From: Isotricha intestinalis
Taxonomy: Eukaryota; Ciliophora; Litostomatea; Vestibuliferida; Isotrichidae
DNA length: 50,145 nt
Direction of reading: 5' to 3'
Assembly (NCBI GenBank): GCA_023807065.1
Contig: JAJJLU010000416.1
Location: 1 to 50,145, forward strand
The translations under genes were made by a program, and so were the position numbers. The notes beneath the pieces were generated by a model, which was given only the letters and a program-made list of their open reading frames with translations, had not been told where the DNA came from and made no database searches. Shown here one piece after another: positions 28,404 through 39,920 of this stretch (position 1 is the stretch's first letter; each line of letters starts with the position of its first letter).

Positions 28404-29870
28404 ATGGATGGAATTGAAAGAAGAGAAAATAATATTTTCTCAGAAATTAAAACTTATGAAAATAAACCTATTAAATCTCAAAATATTTATTTATTTCCTT
28501 CTTATCAAGATAATAATTCTAGTTATTTTGAAGATGAAAAATCTATTAATGATGAAAAAGACTTTTTAAATAAAGAAAAAAAAAATGATTTTTCTTTTAA
28601 AAAGACAGATGAAAAAAAGAAAAAAAGTAAAAAAGAAATAAAAAATAATAAAAGGCAAAAGAACTATAAAAAATTCAAAACAAAAAAAAGCAAAAAAAAA
28701 ATCACAAATGAACAAAATGAAGATAATTCTTATTTAAATGAGTTTATTAATCAAAATGATTTCTATAAAAAAAATAAGAATGTAAATAAAGAGAAATTTG
28801 TTAATTCAAAGAAAAAAAATGAAAAAAAAAATGAAATTTTAAAAGATATAAATTTAAACATCGACAATTTAGATGAAAAAGAAAGTAATTTAAATACTTT
28901 AAATGGAATAAATAATAAAAGTAAAGATTTAATGAATGGAACTTCAAATAGTTTAAATGAAAATATTTCTATTAATAATCAAAAAAAAATAAAAAAAGAT
29001 AAATATATTATTCAATATATGAATAATTGTTTTTCTGTTTATAATAAGAAAATAAATTCTGAAAATCCAAATATAAAAAATAATATTAATTTAATTGATG
29101 AAAAACAAGAAAATAAAATTAATTATTTATATAATGGATATCTTTTATCAAAAAATAATAATCCATTAAATAATTTAATTGTGCAAAATAATATTCGAAA
29201 TAATTTTTTTAATCAAAAAATTAAATTAAACTATCTTAATAATTATATTTTTCAAACTCTTAATATTAATAATGATATAAATATTAATAATAATGTTAAT
29301 GAATTAAATAAATCTCCACATTTAAGTTTTTATCATTCAATTTTTGATGATTTAAAAATATCAAATGATAATAATTATGATTTTTTTTCTAAAAATAAAT
29401 GTGATAATAAAGAAATAAATAAAATTGAAGAAAATACAGTTAAAAAAATTAACGAAGATAAACCAATAAAAAAATATATTTTAATGTCAGAAATTTTATC
29501 AAAAGCTCCTAAAACTTTTAATAAAAAAATAAGAAAACCTTATATTATAAATAATAATGATGAAAAAAAAACAATATTATATTTAAAAATTAAAATTCAA
29601 GATAAAGAAATTATTTTGTCTTTAAAAGAAGATGAAAATATAATAAAAAAAATTAATGAACTTGAGATTAATAAAAATTTTATTCCTCAAATTAAAGAAT
29701 CAATAAATAAAAGCTTAAATATAATTAAAACAATTAAATCATTTGATTTAAATTATAATTCAAAAGAAGATTTGAAAATTATTTATAAATATCTAAATAA
29801 CGAAAATTTAATTAATGATAATTCTTTCTTTAATAAAAAAGAAAGAAATTTAATTAATTATTTAGAATAA
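28404..29870 (+). CDS. Asn/Lys-rich low-complexity protein of unknown function
   Basis: The 488-residue product has a highly charged Lys-rich segment (about 55-155), an Asn-rich middle, and a more ordered C-terminal third. The latter begins KKYILMSEILSKAPKTF, then has a strand pattern TILYLKIKIQDKEIILSLKED (about 393-413) and a helix to the end. The C-terminal part could be a small beta-rich or ubiquitin-like domain, but this is weak. No catalytic motif or membrane helix is visible. Confidence 0.6.
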   Translation: MDGIERRENNIFSEIKTYENKPIKSQNIYLFPSYQDNNSSYFEDEKSINDEKDFLNKEKKNDFSFKKTDEKKKKSKKEIKNNKRQKNYKKFKTKKSKKKITNEQNEDNSYLNEFINQNDFYKKNKNVNKEKFVNSKKKNEKKNEILKDINLNIDNLDEKESNLNTLNGINNKSKDLMNGTSNSLNENISINNQKKIKKDKYIIQYMNNCFSVYNKKINSENPNIKNNINLIDEKQENKINYLYNGYLLSKNNNPLNNLIVQNNIRNNFFNQKIKLNYLNNYIFQTLNINNDININNNVNELNKSPHLSFYHSIFDDLKISNDNNYDFFSKNKCDNKEINKIEENTVKKINEDKPIKKYILMSEILSKAPKTFNKKIRKPYIINNNDEKKTILYLKIKIQDKEIILSLKEDENIIKKINELEINKNFIPQIKESINKSLNIIKTIKSFDLNYNSKEDLKIIYKYLNNENLINDNSFFNKKERNLINYLE

Positions 29871-30207
29871 AATACTAATTAATCTTTTAATTAAAATAAA
29901 AATAAATAGTCTGGCAAAAATCAGCTAATTATTTTTATTTATTCAATTAGAAAGTATAAATATAATAAATTTAATGATAAGAGTTATTATATATTATTAT
30001 TAATTATTATAATTAAAAACTTTATTTATATATAGAAATAAAATTTTTAAATCTATTATATTAAATATAATCTTCAGTTTTTATTCATATATAAAATATA
30101 TAATAATACTAATTAATTATATTAGTTCCAATAATATATTATAATTCTTTAAGAACGAAAATGAATAAAAAAAATAAATTTTTTATTAAATATTTTTATT
30201 TTATTTA
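29871..30207. other. Intergenic; contains a short upstream ORF
   Basis: A+T-rich spacer lies between two plus-strand genes. The only notable element is a 15-codon upstream reading frame (30161-30208) just before the PP2C gene; otherwise nothing is recognised. Confidence 0.5.
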
Positions 30208-30208
30208 A
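30161..30208 (+). promoter_or_regulatory. Possible upstream ORF overlapping PP2C start (TAATG)
   Basis: An ATG at 30161 opens a 15-codon frame whose TAA stop shares its last A with the PP2C ATG at 30208. If the transcript includes it, it could lower PP2C translation or permit reinitiation. It could equally be outside the mRNA, or chance. Confidence 0.25.
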
Positions 30209-31446
30209 TGAAAACTGAAAAACTTGTTTTGGATTCTCATAATAATGTAAATAAAAATAAACAGAAAAATTTCATTCCAAGACCACATTCAAAAAGAGAT
30301 AACAATAAAAAATTATTATTATTTAACAAACCTAAGCAAAATAAAATAATAAAATTAAAAGGAGAAGAAGAAGATATGAAAATTTTAAATTTAGAAAAAA
30401 TAAGATTTAATAAAAGAATGAAATCAACAAAAGAAGAAAATATAGAAATCAAACTTCCTAAAATTTCATTTAGAAATAATAATAGAAAAATTTCAAAAAA
30501 AGAGAAAAGTATAATAAAATTAAATTTAAAAATAAGCGACGATAAATTACATCGTGTAAAAACAGATATAAACGAAGAGAAAATAAATGAATTCCCAGAA
30601 AAGAAATTAAAATTAAAGCTAAATATAAACAACGACAAAAATTCATTAGAAAGAAATGAAAGATACAATAATAATAAATTTATAAAGAATTATTATAAAA
30701 TAGAAAAAAAAAATTGTAGAAAAGAAATGGAAGATATAGCATATACAAATATAAATTATATAGAAAAAAAAGAACATAAAATATCTCTTTTCGCAATATA
30801 TGATGGTCACAATGGAAAATATGTTTCAGAATATTTAAATAAAAACTTTGATAAAATATTATATTCGAATTTAGAAAAAAATAATTATTTAATAGAAAAA
30901 AGTATAAATGATACTTTTAAAGAAATAAATACTAAATTAGAAAATTTAGAAAATACAAAAACAACAGGATCAACAGCAACAATCATTTTAATAGATAATA
31001 ATATATTATATTGTGCAAATATAGGTGATAGTCAATGTTATTATATAACAAAAGATAATATATATCAATTAACATATTTACATAATTGTAATAATAAAAA
31101 AGAAATTGAGAGAATAAAAAAAAGTAATGGTATGATTTTCCAAAATAGAGTTTTTGGTTCTTTAAGTTTAACTAAATCTTTCGGAGATACTGATTTTAAA
31201 AATTATGGTGTTAATGCTATTCCAAATATTACTAAAGAAGTGTTAATGGATAATTATAGTAAATATATTATTTTAGGAAGTGATGGAATTTGGGATGTTA
31301 TTAATCAAAATCATTTAAAAAATATTTTAGATGTAAATACTGAAAATTCTAATTTTAATTCTAAAAATTTTTGCGAAAAAATTGTTCATAATGCTATAAA
31401 ATTGGGTTCACAAGATAATATTTCTTGTGTTGTTATTAAGTTATAA
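30208..31446 (+). CDS. PP2C-family protein phosphatase
   Basis: The 412-residue protein has a disordered basic N-terminus of about 160 residues and a complete PP2C domain. Motifs in order are EMED (173-176), FAIYDGHNG (195-203, metal-binding Asp and Gly), TGSTATIILI (253-262), ANIGDSQ (270-276), VFGSLSLTKSFGD, GSDGIWDVI (second metal Asp) and SQDNISCVVIKL at the C-terminus. All the metal-coordinating acidic residues are visible, so an active Mn/Mg-dependent Ser/Thr phosphatase is expected. The domain is slightly shorter than typical (about 250 residues). There is no membrane or myristoylation signal. Confidence 0.93.
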   Translation: MKTEKLVLDSHNNVNKNKQKNFIPRPHSKRDNNKKLLLFNKPKQNKIIKLKGEEEDMKILNLEKIRFNKRMKSTKEENIEIKLPKISFRNNNRKISKKEKSIIKLNLKISDDKLHRVKTDINEEKINEFPEKKLKLKLNINNDKNSLERNERYNNNKFIKNYYKIEKKNCRKEMEDIAYTNINYIEKKEHKISLFAIYDGHNGKYVSEYLNKNFDKILYSNLEKNNYLIEKSINDTFKEINTKLENLENTKTTGSTATIILIDNNILYCANIGDSQCYYITKDNIYQLTYLHNCNNKKEIERIKKSNGMIFQNRVFGSLSLTKSFGDTDFKNYGVNAIPNITKEVLMDNYSKYIILGSDGIWDVINQNHLKNILDVNTENSNFNSKNFCEKIVHNAIKLGSQDNISCVVIKL

Positions 31447-31640
31447 TATATATTTAGAAATAAAAAGGTTTAATTTTGTAAAGAATAATTAAAATTTAGG
31501 AGAATTTATTTAAACTATATTAAACTTTATGTATTTTTAAATTAAAAATATATTTAAATAAAAGTATTGTTTTTTAATAAAAATAAAAGAACATATAAAA
31601 ATAATACTTAATTTAAATATTAAATCAATTAAAAAATAAT

Positions 31641-33014
31641 TTAAAAAATTCCTTTACTCTGATTTTTTTTCTCTCTAACAATAACAACTTTTTCTAAACC
31701 AAATTCTTTTTTTTTAACATTATCAAAATAATCAAAAGGAATTTCTCCTTGATGATTTACAATATCTAATTTAGCATTTCCTTCAAGAAGAATAAGAGTA
31801 CAAGCATCGAAATTCTCTCTAGCTGCAATATGTAAAGGAGTATCACCATTAAAATTTTGAATATTTAAATTAGCACCTTTATCAGTAAAATATTTAACTA
31901 ATTCAGGTAAATTTTCCATTGTTGCAATATGTAAAAAAGAATTACCTTCTTCAGTAATAATATTATAAAAATTAACTTGATCTTCTCTTAATTGACTTTC
32001 ATCATCTTTATTTTCTTCATGTCTTAATTGTTCTTTTAAATACTTTATTAATTCTGGTCCTCCTGAATATTTTGAAAAACACTTTTTTATCATTTCATCA
32101 TTTATTTTTATTGTAAATTCTTTCCCATTTGTTGATTTTAAAGCATTTTTTAATTTAAATTTTATTTTTGGATTTGGTGATAAATGAGAATTTAATGTAT
32201 TATTTATTTTATTATTATTAATAGTACTATTATAATTAGTATTATATAGTTGAAGAGATAAATTTCTTCTTTTTATTTTATTATTCATTTTATTTGTTTT
32301 ATTTTCTTCACTTTGTAATAATACTTCATTATGATATAATCTAGAATAAACATTATTTATATTTAATTTTATATTTGGTAAATCTACTTTTGAATCTTCA
32401 GTATAAAAGGGATCATTTATTAAATCAGTTTCATTTGTTTTTTCATCTATTATTACATGTCCTTTTAAAGTTTTTAATTTTTCTCTTATTTTATCAAAAG
32501 ATTTTTTAAATCCTCTTATTCTATTTTCTTTTATTGAATCAAAATATGATTTTCTATCATTATTCATTTCTCTTTTTAATTTATAATATGTTTCATTATT
32601 CTTCTTTTCTAATGATATTTTATAATCTTCTTTATTTCTTTTAAAATTATCTACTTCATTTCTTATTTGAATATATGCTTCACGACGACTTCTTTTTTTT
32701 ACTACTGATGATGGCTCATTTTTTTCTTTTTTTCTTTCATTTTTTATATTTTTGGACTCCAAAGAATTTTTTATTTGAAAAAATCTTTTTATTTCTACTT
32801 TCGCATTAGATGCATATAATATATTTGTAAATTTACGATCTGTTAATATATCATCTATAAATTTATCTAGTTTTTGCTTTGGAAGTCTTTTTATTTCTGA
32901 ATCTTTCACTGGACGCATTTCTTTTAATAAATATTCATCATCTTCTTTTATAAAACGAATGTCATCGTATTTTGATTTTTCTTTATATTTTTTCATGTAT
33001 TTTTGTCGTAACAT
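31641..33014 (-). CDS. Ankyrin-repeat protein
   Basis: The 457-residue protein has a basic, partly coiled-coil N-terminal two thirds and C-terminal ankyrin repeats at about residues 355-440: GNSFLHIATMENLPELVKYF, GDTPLHIAARENFDACTLIL and GEIPFDYFDN. The TPLHIAA and ADIN-like (GANLNIQN) signatures are clear. Ankyrin repeats bind other proteins; no second domain identifies the partner. Similar N-terminal-coil/ankyrin proteins are common in ciliates. It is convergent with PP2C, with 194 bases between stops. Confidence 0.85.
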   Translation of the reverse strand: MLRQKYMKKYKEKSKYDDIRFIKEDDEYLLKEMRPVKDSEIKRLPKQKLDKFIDDILTDRKFTNILYASNAKVEIKRFFQIKNSLESKNIKNERKKEKNEPSSVVKKRSRREAYIQIRNEVDNFKRNKEDYKISLEKKNNETYYKLKREMNNDRKSYFDSIKENRIRGFKKSFDKIREKLKTLKGHVIIDEKTNETDLINDPFYTEDSKVDLPNIKLNINNVYSRLYHNEVLLQSEENKTNKMNNKIKRRNLSLQLYNTNYNSTINNNKINNTLNSHLSPNPKIKFKLKNALKSTNGKEFTIKINDEMIKKCFSKYSGGPELIKYLKEQLRHEENKDDESQLREDQVNFYNIITEEGNSFLHIATMENLPELVKYFTDKGANLNIQNFNGDTPLHIAARENFDACTLILLEGNAKLDIVNHQGEIPFDYFDNVKKKEFGLEKVVIVREKKNQSKGIF

Positions 33015-33105
33015 TTTTTTTTTAATTTTTTAAAGAATTTGAAAAAATTTAAAAAAATGAAATAAATAAACATTTAAAAATTATTTCAGTTTTTGAAACT
33101 ATTAT

Positions 33106-36100
33106 TTATTTAACAGTACTATTTAAACAATCTTCTTCTTTTTTAAAAATCTCTTTTAAAACCTGAATATTATCACCTAACAATAAATTAATTTTATTAA
33201 AATCTTCAGGAGATTTTTGTGAAATATTATTTAAAGTATCTCTTAAAAATAAAACATCATTTTGTTTGTCAAATTGAGTAATTTCTTCATCATCACATTC
33301 ATTTTCATCCCAACTTAAATCTTCATCATCATCATCTTCAATATTATTGTTTAATAAATTATTATAATCTTTATTTTCTTCATCTTCTTCTTCTTCAAAT
33401 TCTTCATTTTCTTCTTCTTTTTTTTTTTTTAAAGAAATTTCATTTGATTTTTTAGCTAAAATTATTATTTTTTCTAATAATTCTTTCATATTATTTAATA
33501 TTAAAGTATTTTGATAATTTTTATCTAATGATATTAAACAACATAATCCTATTAAATTATATTTTATTTCTTTTTTTTTTGAAAATTTTTCTAAACCTTC
33601 AAACCAAAATTTAAAAATTTCTTCTATTTCATTATTAGATTCATAATATTTTAAAGATAAATAAGGATTATAAATAAAACATGAAGAAAGTAAAATTCTT
33701 AAATTTGATTTATATAATTCATTCTTATGAATATGTTTAGTGAAAATAAACTTCAATATTTCATTTAAAATATTATCAATTTTTCCTCTGAAAACATCAA
33801 ATAAAATACATAATAAATCAAAAGCACATTTTGTTTCAGTATATTTATTTTTTCCTTCGCAAATTTCTAAAATGCTTTGAACTAATCTCATTAAATAATC
33901 AATATATTTTTTTCCTTTATTATCACTTGAATTAATAAAAGTATTAGGATCTTTAGAAATATATATTTTAATTATTTTAGTAATTGAATTTATAGAATCA
34001 AAACCATTTCCTTCGTAAATTTGATTAGGAAATTTGTTTTTAAAATCTTCTAATTCTTCATCAGTTCCTATAACACTTGTTATTAAAGGAATAAAATATT
34101 CCCAAATTTTAATTGGAATAAAATTAGAATATTTTATTATTTCTTCTAATAAATCCATTCCATCTTCTAATTTATCATATATTTCTTTTTTAAAACAATA
34201 TTCTAATATTATTATCACTTTATTTTCTAAATTTAAATAAATTTCATTATTATTTACAAAATAATGCATTATATCTATAAAAGTTGATATTACATTATTT
34301 ATTAAACTTGAATTATCTAATTCATTTTCTTCATCTGTTTCTCTTGTTATTAATTTATTAAAGTATTTAATTAAATAATCACTTAATTGAACAATATATT
34401 CTTTTGTTTCATCTTTAAATTCTTTTATTATATTTTGTAAACTTTCAACAATTTCTTCTAAATCTGTTTCTTCCATTAATTTTAAGTATATTGATAATAA
34501 TATTTTTATATTTCCTTTTAATAATGAACGAGTATTTTCTTGATTAATTAAACAACTTGATGCTAAAGCAGAATAAATTTTAACTTGTAAATAATTATCA
34601 TTTTGCAATAAATTTATTATTTTTGTTGTTATTGATTTTAATAATTCTTCATTTTTATATTTATAGTTTTTAAACTCTATTAAAAAATTCATTGATTTTT
34701 CTCTCATTAATTCTATTGGACTTTGTAATTCTGGTAAAATATAATTTTCTACTAAATCTTCAAAAAGATTTTTTGAATATTTCATTACTAAATCTTCATT
34801 TGATTCTATTAAAAATAAAATAGATTCTTTTATTAAATTATGTTTTATATTATTAGGATTTTTAATAAAAGATTGATCATTCTTATTATATTTTAATATT
34901 ATATTATTATTTTCTTCAATTTGTCCTTGTTGATTTTTTTTTAAAATTTCCGATAAAAAAGTTAAAAAATTCATATAAAAATCAGGAGGAGATTTTTTTT
35001 TATTTTTTTTATTAGATTTATAACTCATTAAAGCATTTAATATTTTATAAGAAGAATATCTTTTTGTAAAATAAGAACCAATTTTATCCATTTGTTTATT
35101 AATATAATTTTTAGGATCATTTACCCATAAATCTAAATCTTCCATATTTATCATTGCATCTTTTATTATTTGTTCTTTTAATTTATCATTATTTATAAAT
35201 AATTGAATTACTTTATCTTCACAATTATTTTTTGATATCATATTAGAAAAGAAATTATATATATAACTTATACAATAATCATCAATGTAATTTTTATTAT
35301 TTTCTACGTTTTCATATATTGTTTTTATCACTTCAAAATATTGAGGAACATATTTTTCAAATAATAATTTTTTAAAGTTATTTAAATTTTGATTTTCAAT
35401 ATAAGAAAATTTTTGATATATTCTTGTTATTATTTGAAAGCATATTCTTCTTAATTTCCAAAAAATATTTTTTGTATCATTTACATTTTCATTTGAAATT
35501 GGATTTTTTATTATTGTTATTATTATATTTGACCATTCTTGGAAAATATTATCATTTAAAAAAATAGGAGTAATATCACTTTGAAAGCTTTTAAAAAATA
35601 TTTTTAATATTTTATAAATAAATTGAACTTGAATTATATTATTTAAATCATGACACTGAATAATAAAAGATAAGAATTGATTATTAACTTGACTTAAATA
35701 ATTATTATATATATTTTGCTTTTCTGAATCTTCATATTCAAATAATTTACTTAATTGATGAAATAGAATAATACCAGAATAAATTTTTTTTTCATTATTT
35801 GAATTAAAGCAATTAATTATCTTTTTCATATATTCTTCATGCCAAATTTTTTCAAAATCAAATTTAAGAATTTTTTTAATACATTGATTTAATTGTTTTA
35901 AAATTTTTCCATTTTCTATTTCAATAATATAAATAAGAGAATCAATAATATTATTTCTAATATAATTTTTATCTTCATCACTTATAATAATAATTTTTTC
36001 ATCATCAAAAATTAAACTTTTATTATATGATTCATTATTTGTAAATTTCCAATATGAATTAATATAATTTTTTAATTGAATTGCTGCGTTTAATTCTATT

Positions 36101-36279
36101 TCTGAAGAATATTTTTTATTTATATCACAACATATTTCCAATAATAATGGAGCAAATTTTGGATATGTTTTATATTTTGAAAATAATTCCTCATTTTTTT
36201 TTATTTGTTCTGTATTTGGAATATTTATCATAAATATTTCTGCTATTTTGTCAGTATTTAATGAATTGTTTATATCCAT
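33106..36279 (-). CDS. Importin-beta family karyopherin, importin-7/8-like
   Basis: The 1057-residue HEAT-repeat solenoid has a typical importin-beta N-terminal domain: NIPNTEQIKKNEELFSKY, FAPLLLEICCD and IELNAAIQLKNYINSYW (about 60-80). The rest is helical throughout, including SPIELMREKSMNFLIEF. An acidic loop near residues 960-1010 (EEEEDEEN, EDDDDEDLSWDENECDDEE) and the closing FLRDTLNNISQKSPEDFNKI correspond to the C-terminal acidic stretch and tail of importin-7/8 (yeast Sxm1/Nmd5). Length fits (about 1040). Role: Ran-GTP-dependent nuclear import of ribosomal proteins, histones or other cargo. Confidence 0.88.
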   Translation of the reverse strand: MDINNSLNTDKIAEIFMINIPNTEQIKKNEELFSKYKTYPKFAPLLLEICCDINKKYSSEIELNAAIQLKNYINSYWKFTNNESYNKSLIFDDEKIIIISDEDKNYIRNNIIDSLIYIIEIENGKILKQLNQCIKKILKFDFEKIWHEEYMKKIINCFNSNNEKKIYSGIILFHQLSKLFEYEDSEKQNIYNNYLSQVNNQFLSFIIQCHDLNNIIQVQFIYKILKIFFKSFQSDITPIFLNDNIFQEWSNIIITIIKNPISNENVNDTKNIFWKLRRICFQIITRIYQKFSYIENQNLNNFKKLLFEKYVPQYFEVIKTIYENVENNKNYIDDYCISYIYNFFSNMISKNNCEDKVIQLFINNDKLKEQIIKDAMINMEDLDLWVNDPKNYINKQMDKIGSYFTKRYSSYKILNALMSYKSNKKNKKKSPPDFYMNFLTFLSEILKKNQQGQIEENNNIILKYNKNDQSFIKNPNNIKHNLIKESILFLIESNEDLVMKYSKNLFEDLVENYILPELQSPIELMREKSMNFLIEFKNYKYKNEELLKSITTKIINLLQNDNYLQVKIYSALASSCLINQENTRSLLKGNIKILLSIYLKLMEETDLEEIVESLQNIIKEFKDETKEYIVQLSDYLIKYFNKLITRETDEENELDNSSLINNVISTFIDIMHYFVNNNEIYLNLENKVIIILEYCFKKEIYDKLEDGMDLLEEIIKYSNFIPIKIWEYFIPLITSVIGTDEELEDFKNKFPNQIYEGNGFDSINSITKIIKIYISKDPNTFINSSDNKGKKYIDYLMRLVQSILEICEGKNKYTETKCAFDLLCILFDVFRGKIDNILNEILKFIFTKHIHKNELYKSNLRILLSSCFIYNPYLSLKYYESNNEIEEIFKFWFEGLEKFSKKKEIKYNLIGLCCLISLDKNYQNTLILNNMKELLEKIIILAKKSNEISLKKKKEEENEEFEEEEDEENKDYNNLLNNNIEDDDDEDLSWDENECDDEEITQFDKQNDVLFLRDTLNNISQKSPEDFNKINLLLGDNIQVLKEIFKKEEDCLNSTVK

Positions 36280-36586
36280 TACTAAGGAAAATAATTGTTT
36301 TTTTATTTTTTATTTAAATAGTAATTTTTATATTTTTTTTATTTTTTTTTCTCATTTGTATTGTTTAATTATTTTTTTATATTTTTTTGAGTTTTTTATG
36401 TTTGTTTTTAAGGATATATAAATATTTATATGTTATTAGAAAATATTTGAAATAATCTTATAAATATATTTAGTTAAGGTTTATCTCTTTAAATATTTAA
36501 TTGATGATGAAAATAATTTGATAAGAAAAAATATAAAAATATAATTTATTAAAAATTCTTTTTTGACAATTAAAATTTATAAAAAA
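36280..36586. other. Intergenic between divergent genes
   Basis: The spacer is A+T-only in most places, with long T runs near the importin start and A runs near the downstream ATG. No reading frame, hairpin or RNA gene is recognised. It should contain both promoters. Confidence 0.5.
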
Positions 36587-37901
36587 ATGAGTTCTTTAAA
36601 TCATACTTCAATGTTAAATAATATTCAATTACAATTAACAAGAAATTACAATCCAAAATATTCTTCATTTGAATCTCAAATAAAACAAGATTTACCATAT
36701 TTTCAGAATCAAAAAAATAAAAATTTTGAATCTTCAAATTATAATGATTCATATGAGCCAAATTATAATATATTGAAAAATTCTTCTTTTGGAAATTATA
36801 ATTTATCAAATGGAACTACTCAAAATAAAAAATATATGGAAAGAGAAATGGAACCATATTTAGATAGAATGAAAAAAGAATTAAATTATATTATTGAAAC
36901 ATTTAAAAAGGAAATTGGAAATGATTTTTCATTTCAATCAATTTACGAAAATTTGAAAGAAAATAAAGAAGACAATAAAAAACTAATTGATTTATTTCAA
37001 GAAGAAAATAATAAGAAAATTGGTTATTTAGAAAATAAATATAATGAATTATATACAAAACTTGATAGTTTAAATGATAAAATCGAAATAATAAATAAAG
37101 ATACTAAAGAAATAAAAGAAAGTAAATTTGAAAGTAAAGAATATGATTATAAAATAAATGAAATAATGAAAAAAGTAAATAATATTGAATATGATAATTT
37201 ATATCAAAACTTAAAATATAATTTAGAAGATTATTTTAATAATTTAAATAAAGATATTATTAAAGAAACTCAAGATTTAAAATTGTTAAATGAAGAAAAA
37301 GAAAAACAAATTAATATATTACAAACTAATTATATGGGATTAGAAAATATGAATAATAATCTAATGAAAAGTAATTTAGATTTAAATAAAGATTTTGAAT
37401 TATTAAAAACTGAACTTTCAAATATGAAAATTTTATTCTCAAGTGAAATAAATAAACTTGAAAGATTTAATAATGATATTGAAAATATAAATAATAATTA
37501 TTATGGATTAAAAAATAATATTAATGATTTAAATGAAAAATTAGGAGAAAATCAATATGGATTAAAATTAATTAGTGATAATCTTCAATTATGTCTGGAT
37601 AAATATAATGATTTTAATGATAAAGTTTTAAATTATAATAATGAATTTAATTCATTAAAAAGTCAAATTATTAATCTTGACAAATCATCAAAAAATCAAA
37701 GAGAGAATTTAAATAATTTAAATAATCAATATTTAGATAAAATAAATGAAACAGAAAATAAATTTTCATCAGCCCTAAACATACAAAAAAATAATATAGA
37801 ATTAAATTTAGAAACATTTAAAGATGAAACAAAAGGAAAAATAGATTCAATAAATAATCAATTAAAAGAATTAAAACTTCAATCATTAAACATTCTAAAT
37901 A

Positions 37902-37936
<35 letters not shown>

Positions 37937-39277
37937 TATAATAATTATAATAGTAATATTAATTATAATAATGATAATAATTATAATAGTAATATTAATT
38001 ATAATAGTAATATTAATTATAATAGTAATATTAATTATAATAGCAATCTTCTTCCTCAATCTCAGTTATCAAAATCAATATACCCCATCAATATAAAAGA
38101 AGAAGACTTAAGACAATTTTTACCAAATCAATTATCACATAATGAAATAGTAAATAAAGCATTAACTGAATATAAAAAAGAATTAGATGAATTAAAAAAT
38201 GAAATAAAAGAAAATGATAAAAATTTTGAATTAATACAAAACAATTTTGAAGTATTAAGAGAAGGAATAGAACAAATAAAATCATTTCCAGATTCTTTAA
38301 GAACTTTAGAAGATAATCAAAAAACTTTAAGAAATGATGTTCAAAACGGATTTAATGAAACAACAAAATTTGAAAGAGAAATAAATGAAAGAATAAATAA
38401 AACAATAGAAAATTTAAAATTAGAAATAAATAATAATTTAAAAACAATTCAAATTCAAAATTCAATGAATAATGCAAATAATATTCTTTCTATGAGAGAT
38501 TTATCTTCTCCTAATTTAAAGGAAAATATAATTAAATTAGAAGATGATGTTAGAAATCAAGAAAAAAAAATTAATGATTTAAAGAGTATTTTAGCTAATA
38601 AAGTTGATGTTAATAGAGTTAATGGAAGAGTGGATTTATTAGAAAAGAATGTAAATAATTTAAATAATGAAATTCAATCCATGAAAAATTTATTAAATGA
38701 AAGTTCAAAAGGAATTCCTTATGAAAATTTAAACAGTAATAATAGTAAAAATGATGAAAAAGAAGAAAATAAAATAAGTTACTTTTCAGAAAGAAATAAT
38801 ATAAAGGATGATAAATTAAATAGTAATTCAAGTAATATTATAAATGAAAATCAAATAAATAATTATCCAAATGGATATATAAATAATTTAATTAAAGGAA
38901 CTGAATTAAAAGGAGATGGATTAGAAAAAAATTCGTATCAAAAAGAAATAATAAATATTAATAATAATAAATCTATTCCATATTATTCAAGGGAAAATGA
39001 TATTGATAAATATGATAATAAACCTAGTAATACTGAAAAATATAAAAAAAATGAAGAATATTCTTCTAAAACATTTTTAGATAAAAATGAATTTAATGAT
39101 AAAAAATATTTAAAAAAATTCATTAATGATGATTCTAGTTTTGAAGTTCCTGGAGAAGAAGAATATGATAAAATTAATAAAGATAATATTTATCAAAGTG
39201 AAAATTCAAGTTATGAAAAAGATGAAGATGATAAAATGATTGAAAATATTATTAATAAGGTTAAAAATGATTATTAA
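36587..39277 (+). CDS. Long coiled-coil protein with Asn/Tyr minisatellite
   Basis: I start at ATG 36587; the frame is open 24 bases further upstream but only to a TTG. The 896-residue product has a Tyr/Asn-rich N-terminus (about 1-80), coiled coil from about 85 to 440, an Asn/Tyr repeat block (NSNINY units, about 445-490), and a second coiled coil (about 515-720). The C-terminal tail is acidic and Ser/Asn-rich. No catalytic motif is visible. The two-coil layout with a flexible hinge suggests an elongated structural protein, but the family is not recognised. Confidence 0.8.
37949..38041. repeat. 18-bp in-frame minisatellite (NSNINY)
   Basis: The unit aatagtaatattaattat occurs at 37949-37966, 37985-38002, 38003-38020 and 38021-38038, with a diverged unit between the first two. 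A (AAT)n run precedes the array. Each unit encodes Asn-Ser-Asn-Ile-Asn-Tyr. Three adjacent units appear identical, suggesting recent slippage or unequal exchange. Confidence 0.9.
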
Positions 39278-39410
39278 AATTATTATGATAATCAATATAC
39301 TGAAATTTAATATTTTTTTTTTTAAAATTTAATACATTTATTTATTTTTTTTATACATTTAATTATTAAATTTATTCTTTTTTTATGATTTATTTTTGAA
39401 AATAATATAT

Positions 39411-39920
39411 TTATTCTTTCTTTAATTTGTCTTCTTCTTTTGATTTTAATTTATTTACTTTTTGTATCTTAGGATTTGAATCAATACAATAATTTATAAT
39501 TAATAAAATAAGAGATATTAAAACCATCATAAATCCAAAACCATTTAAAAGAAAATATTTAAATTCATTGATAATATATTTTCCACTTTCAATTGTCATA
39601 TCAATTTCATCTAATTGAGAAGAAAAAAGAACTACAAAAGACATAAATAAATTTCTTCCTTCTTCTTCATTTAAATTTTCTAATTTTTTTTGCTTTTCTA
39701 ACACAGCTAAATATAATAAATAAGTAAAATGAAAAAACTGAATAATATGAATTATAAAAAATTTAGGAATTAAACAACTTGAAGTAACTACCATAATCAT
39801 AATAACATTTAAATATTTTTCCAAAAGTAAAATATCATTTCCTTTTAAATAAAATTCCCAAATTAAAAAAAAAACAGAAAAAATTTTAAAAACAACACTA
39901 CTTATAATAAATTCTTTCAT
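39411..39920 (-). CDS. Small multi-pass membrane protein, unknown
   Basis: The 169-residue product has about four hydrophobic helices (roughly 5-22, 35-52, 54-72 and 122-146), separated by an acidic loop (EKQKKLENLNEEEGRN) and followed by a Lys-rich cytosolic tail. I do not recognise the family. The hydrophobicity pattern and clean ends argue for a real gene. Its start lies 69 bases from that of the FOP-like gene on the opposite strand. Confidence 0.65.
   Translation of the reverse strand: MKEFIISSVVFKIFSVFFLIWEFYLKGNDILLLEKYLNVIMIMVVTSSCLIPKFFIIHIIQFFHFTYLLYLAVLEKQKKLENLNEEEGRNLFMSFVVLFSSQLDEIDMTIESGKYIINEFKYFLLNGFGFMMVLISLILLIINYCIDSNPKIQKVNKLKSKEEDKLKKE

Noticed and set aside
36563..36586. 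Non-ATG (TTG) start for the large coiled-coil gene
   Set aside because: An ATG follows 24 bases later in the same frame with an A-rich context typical of starts in this window.
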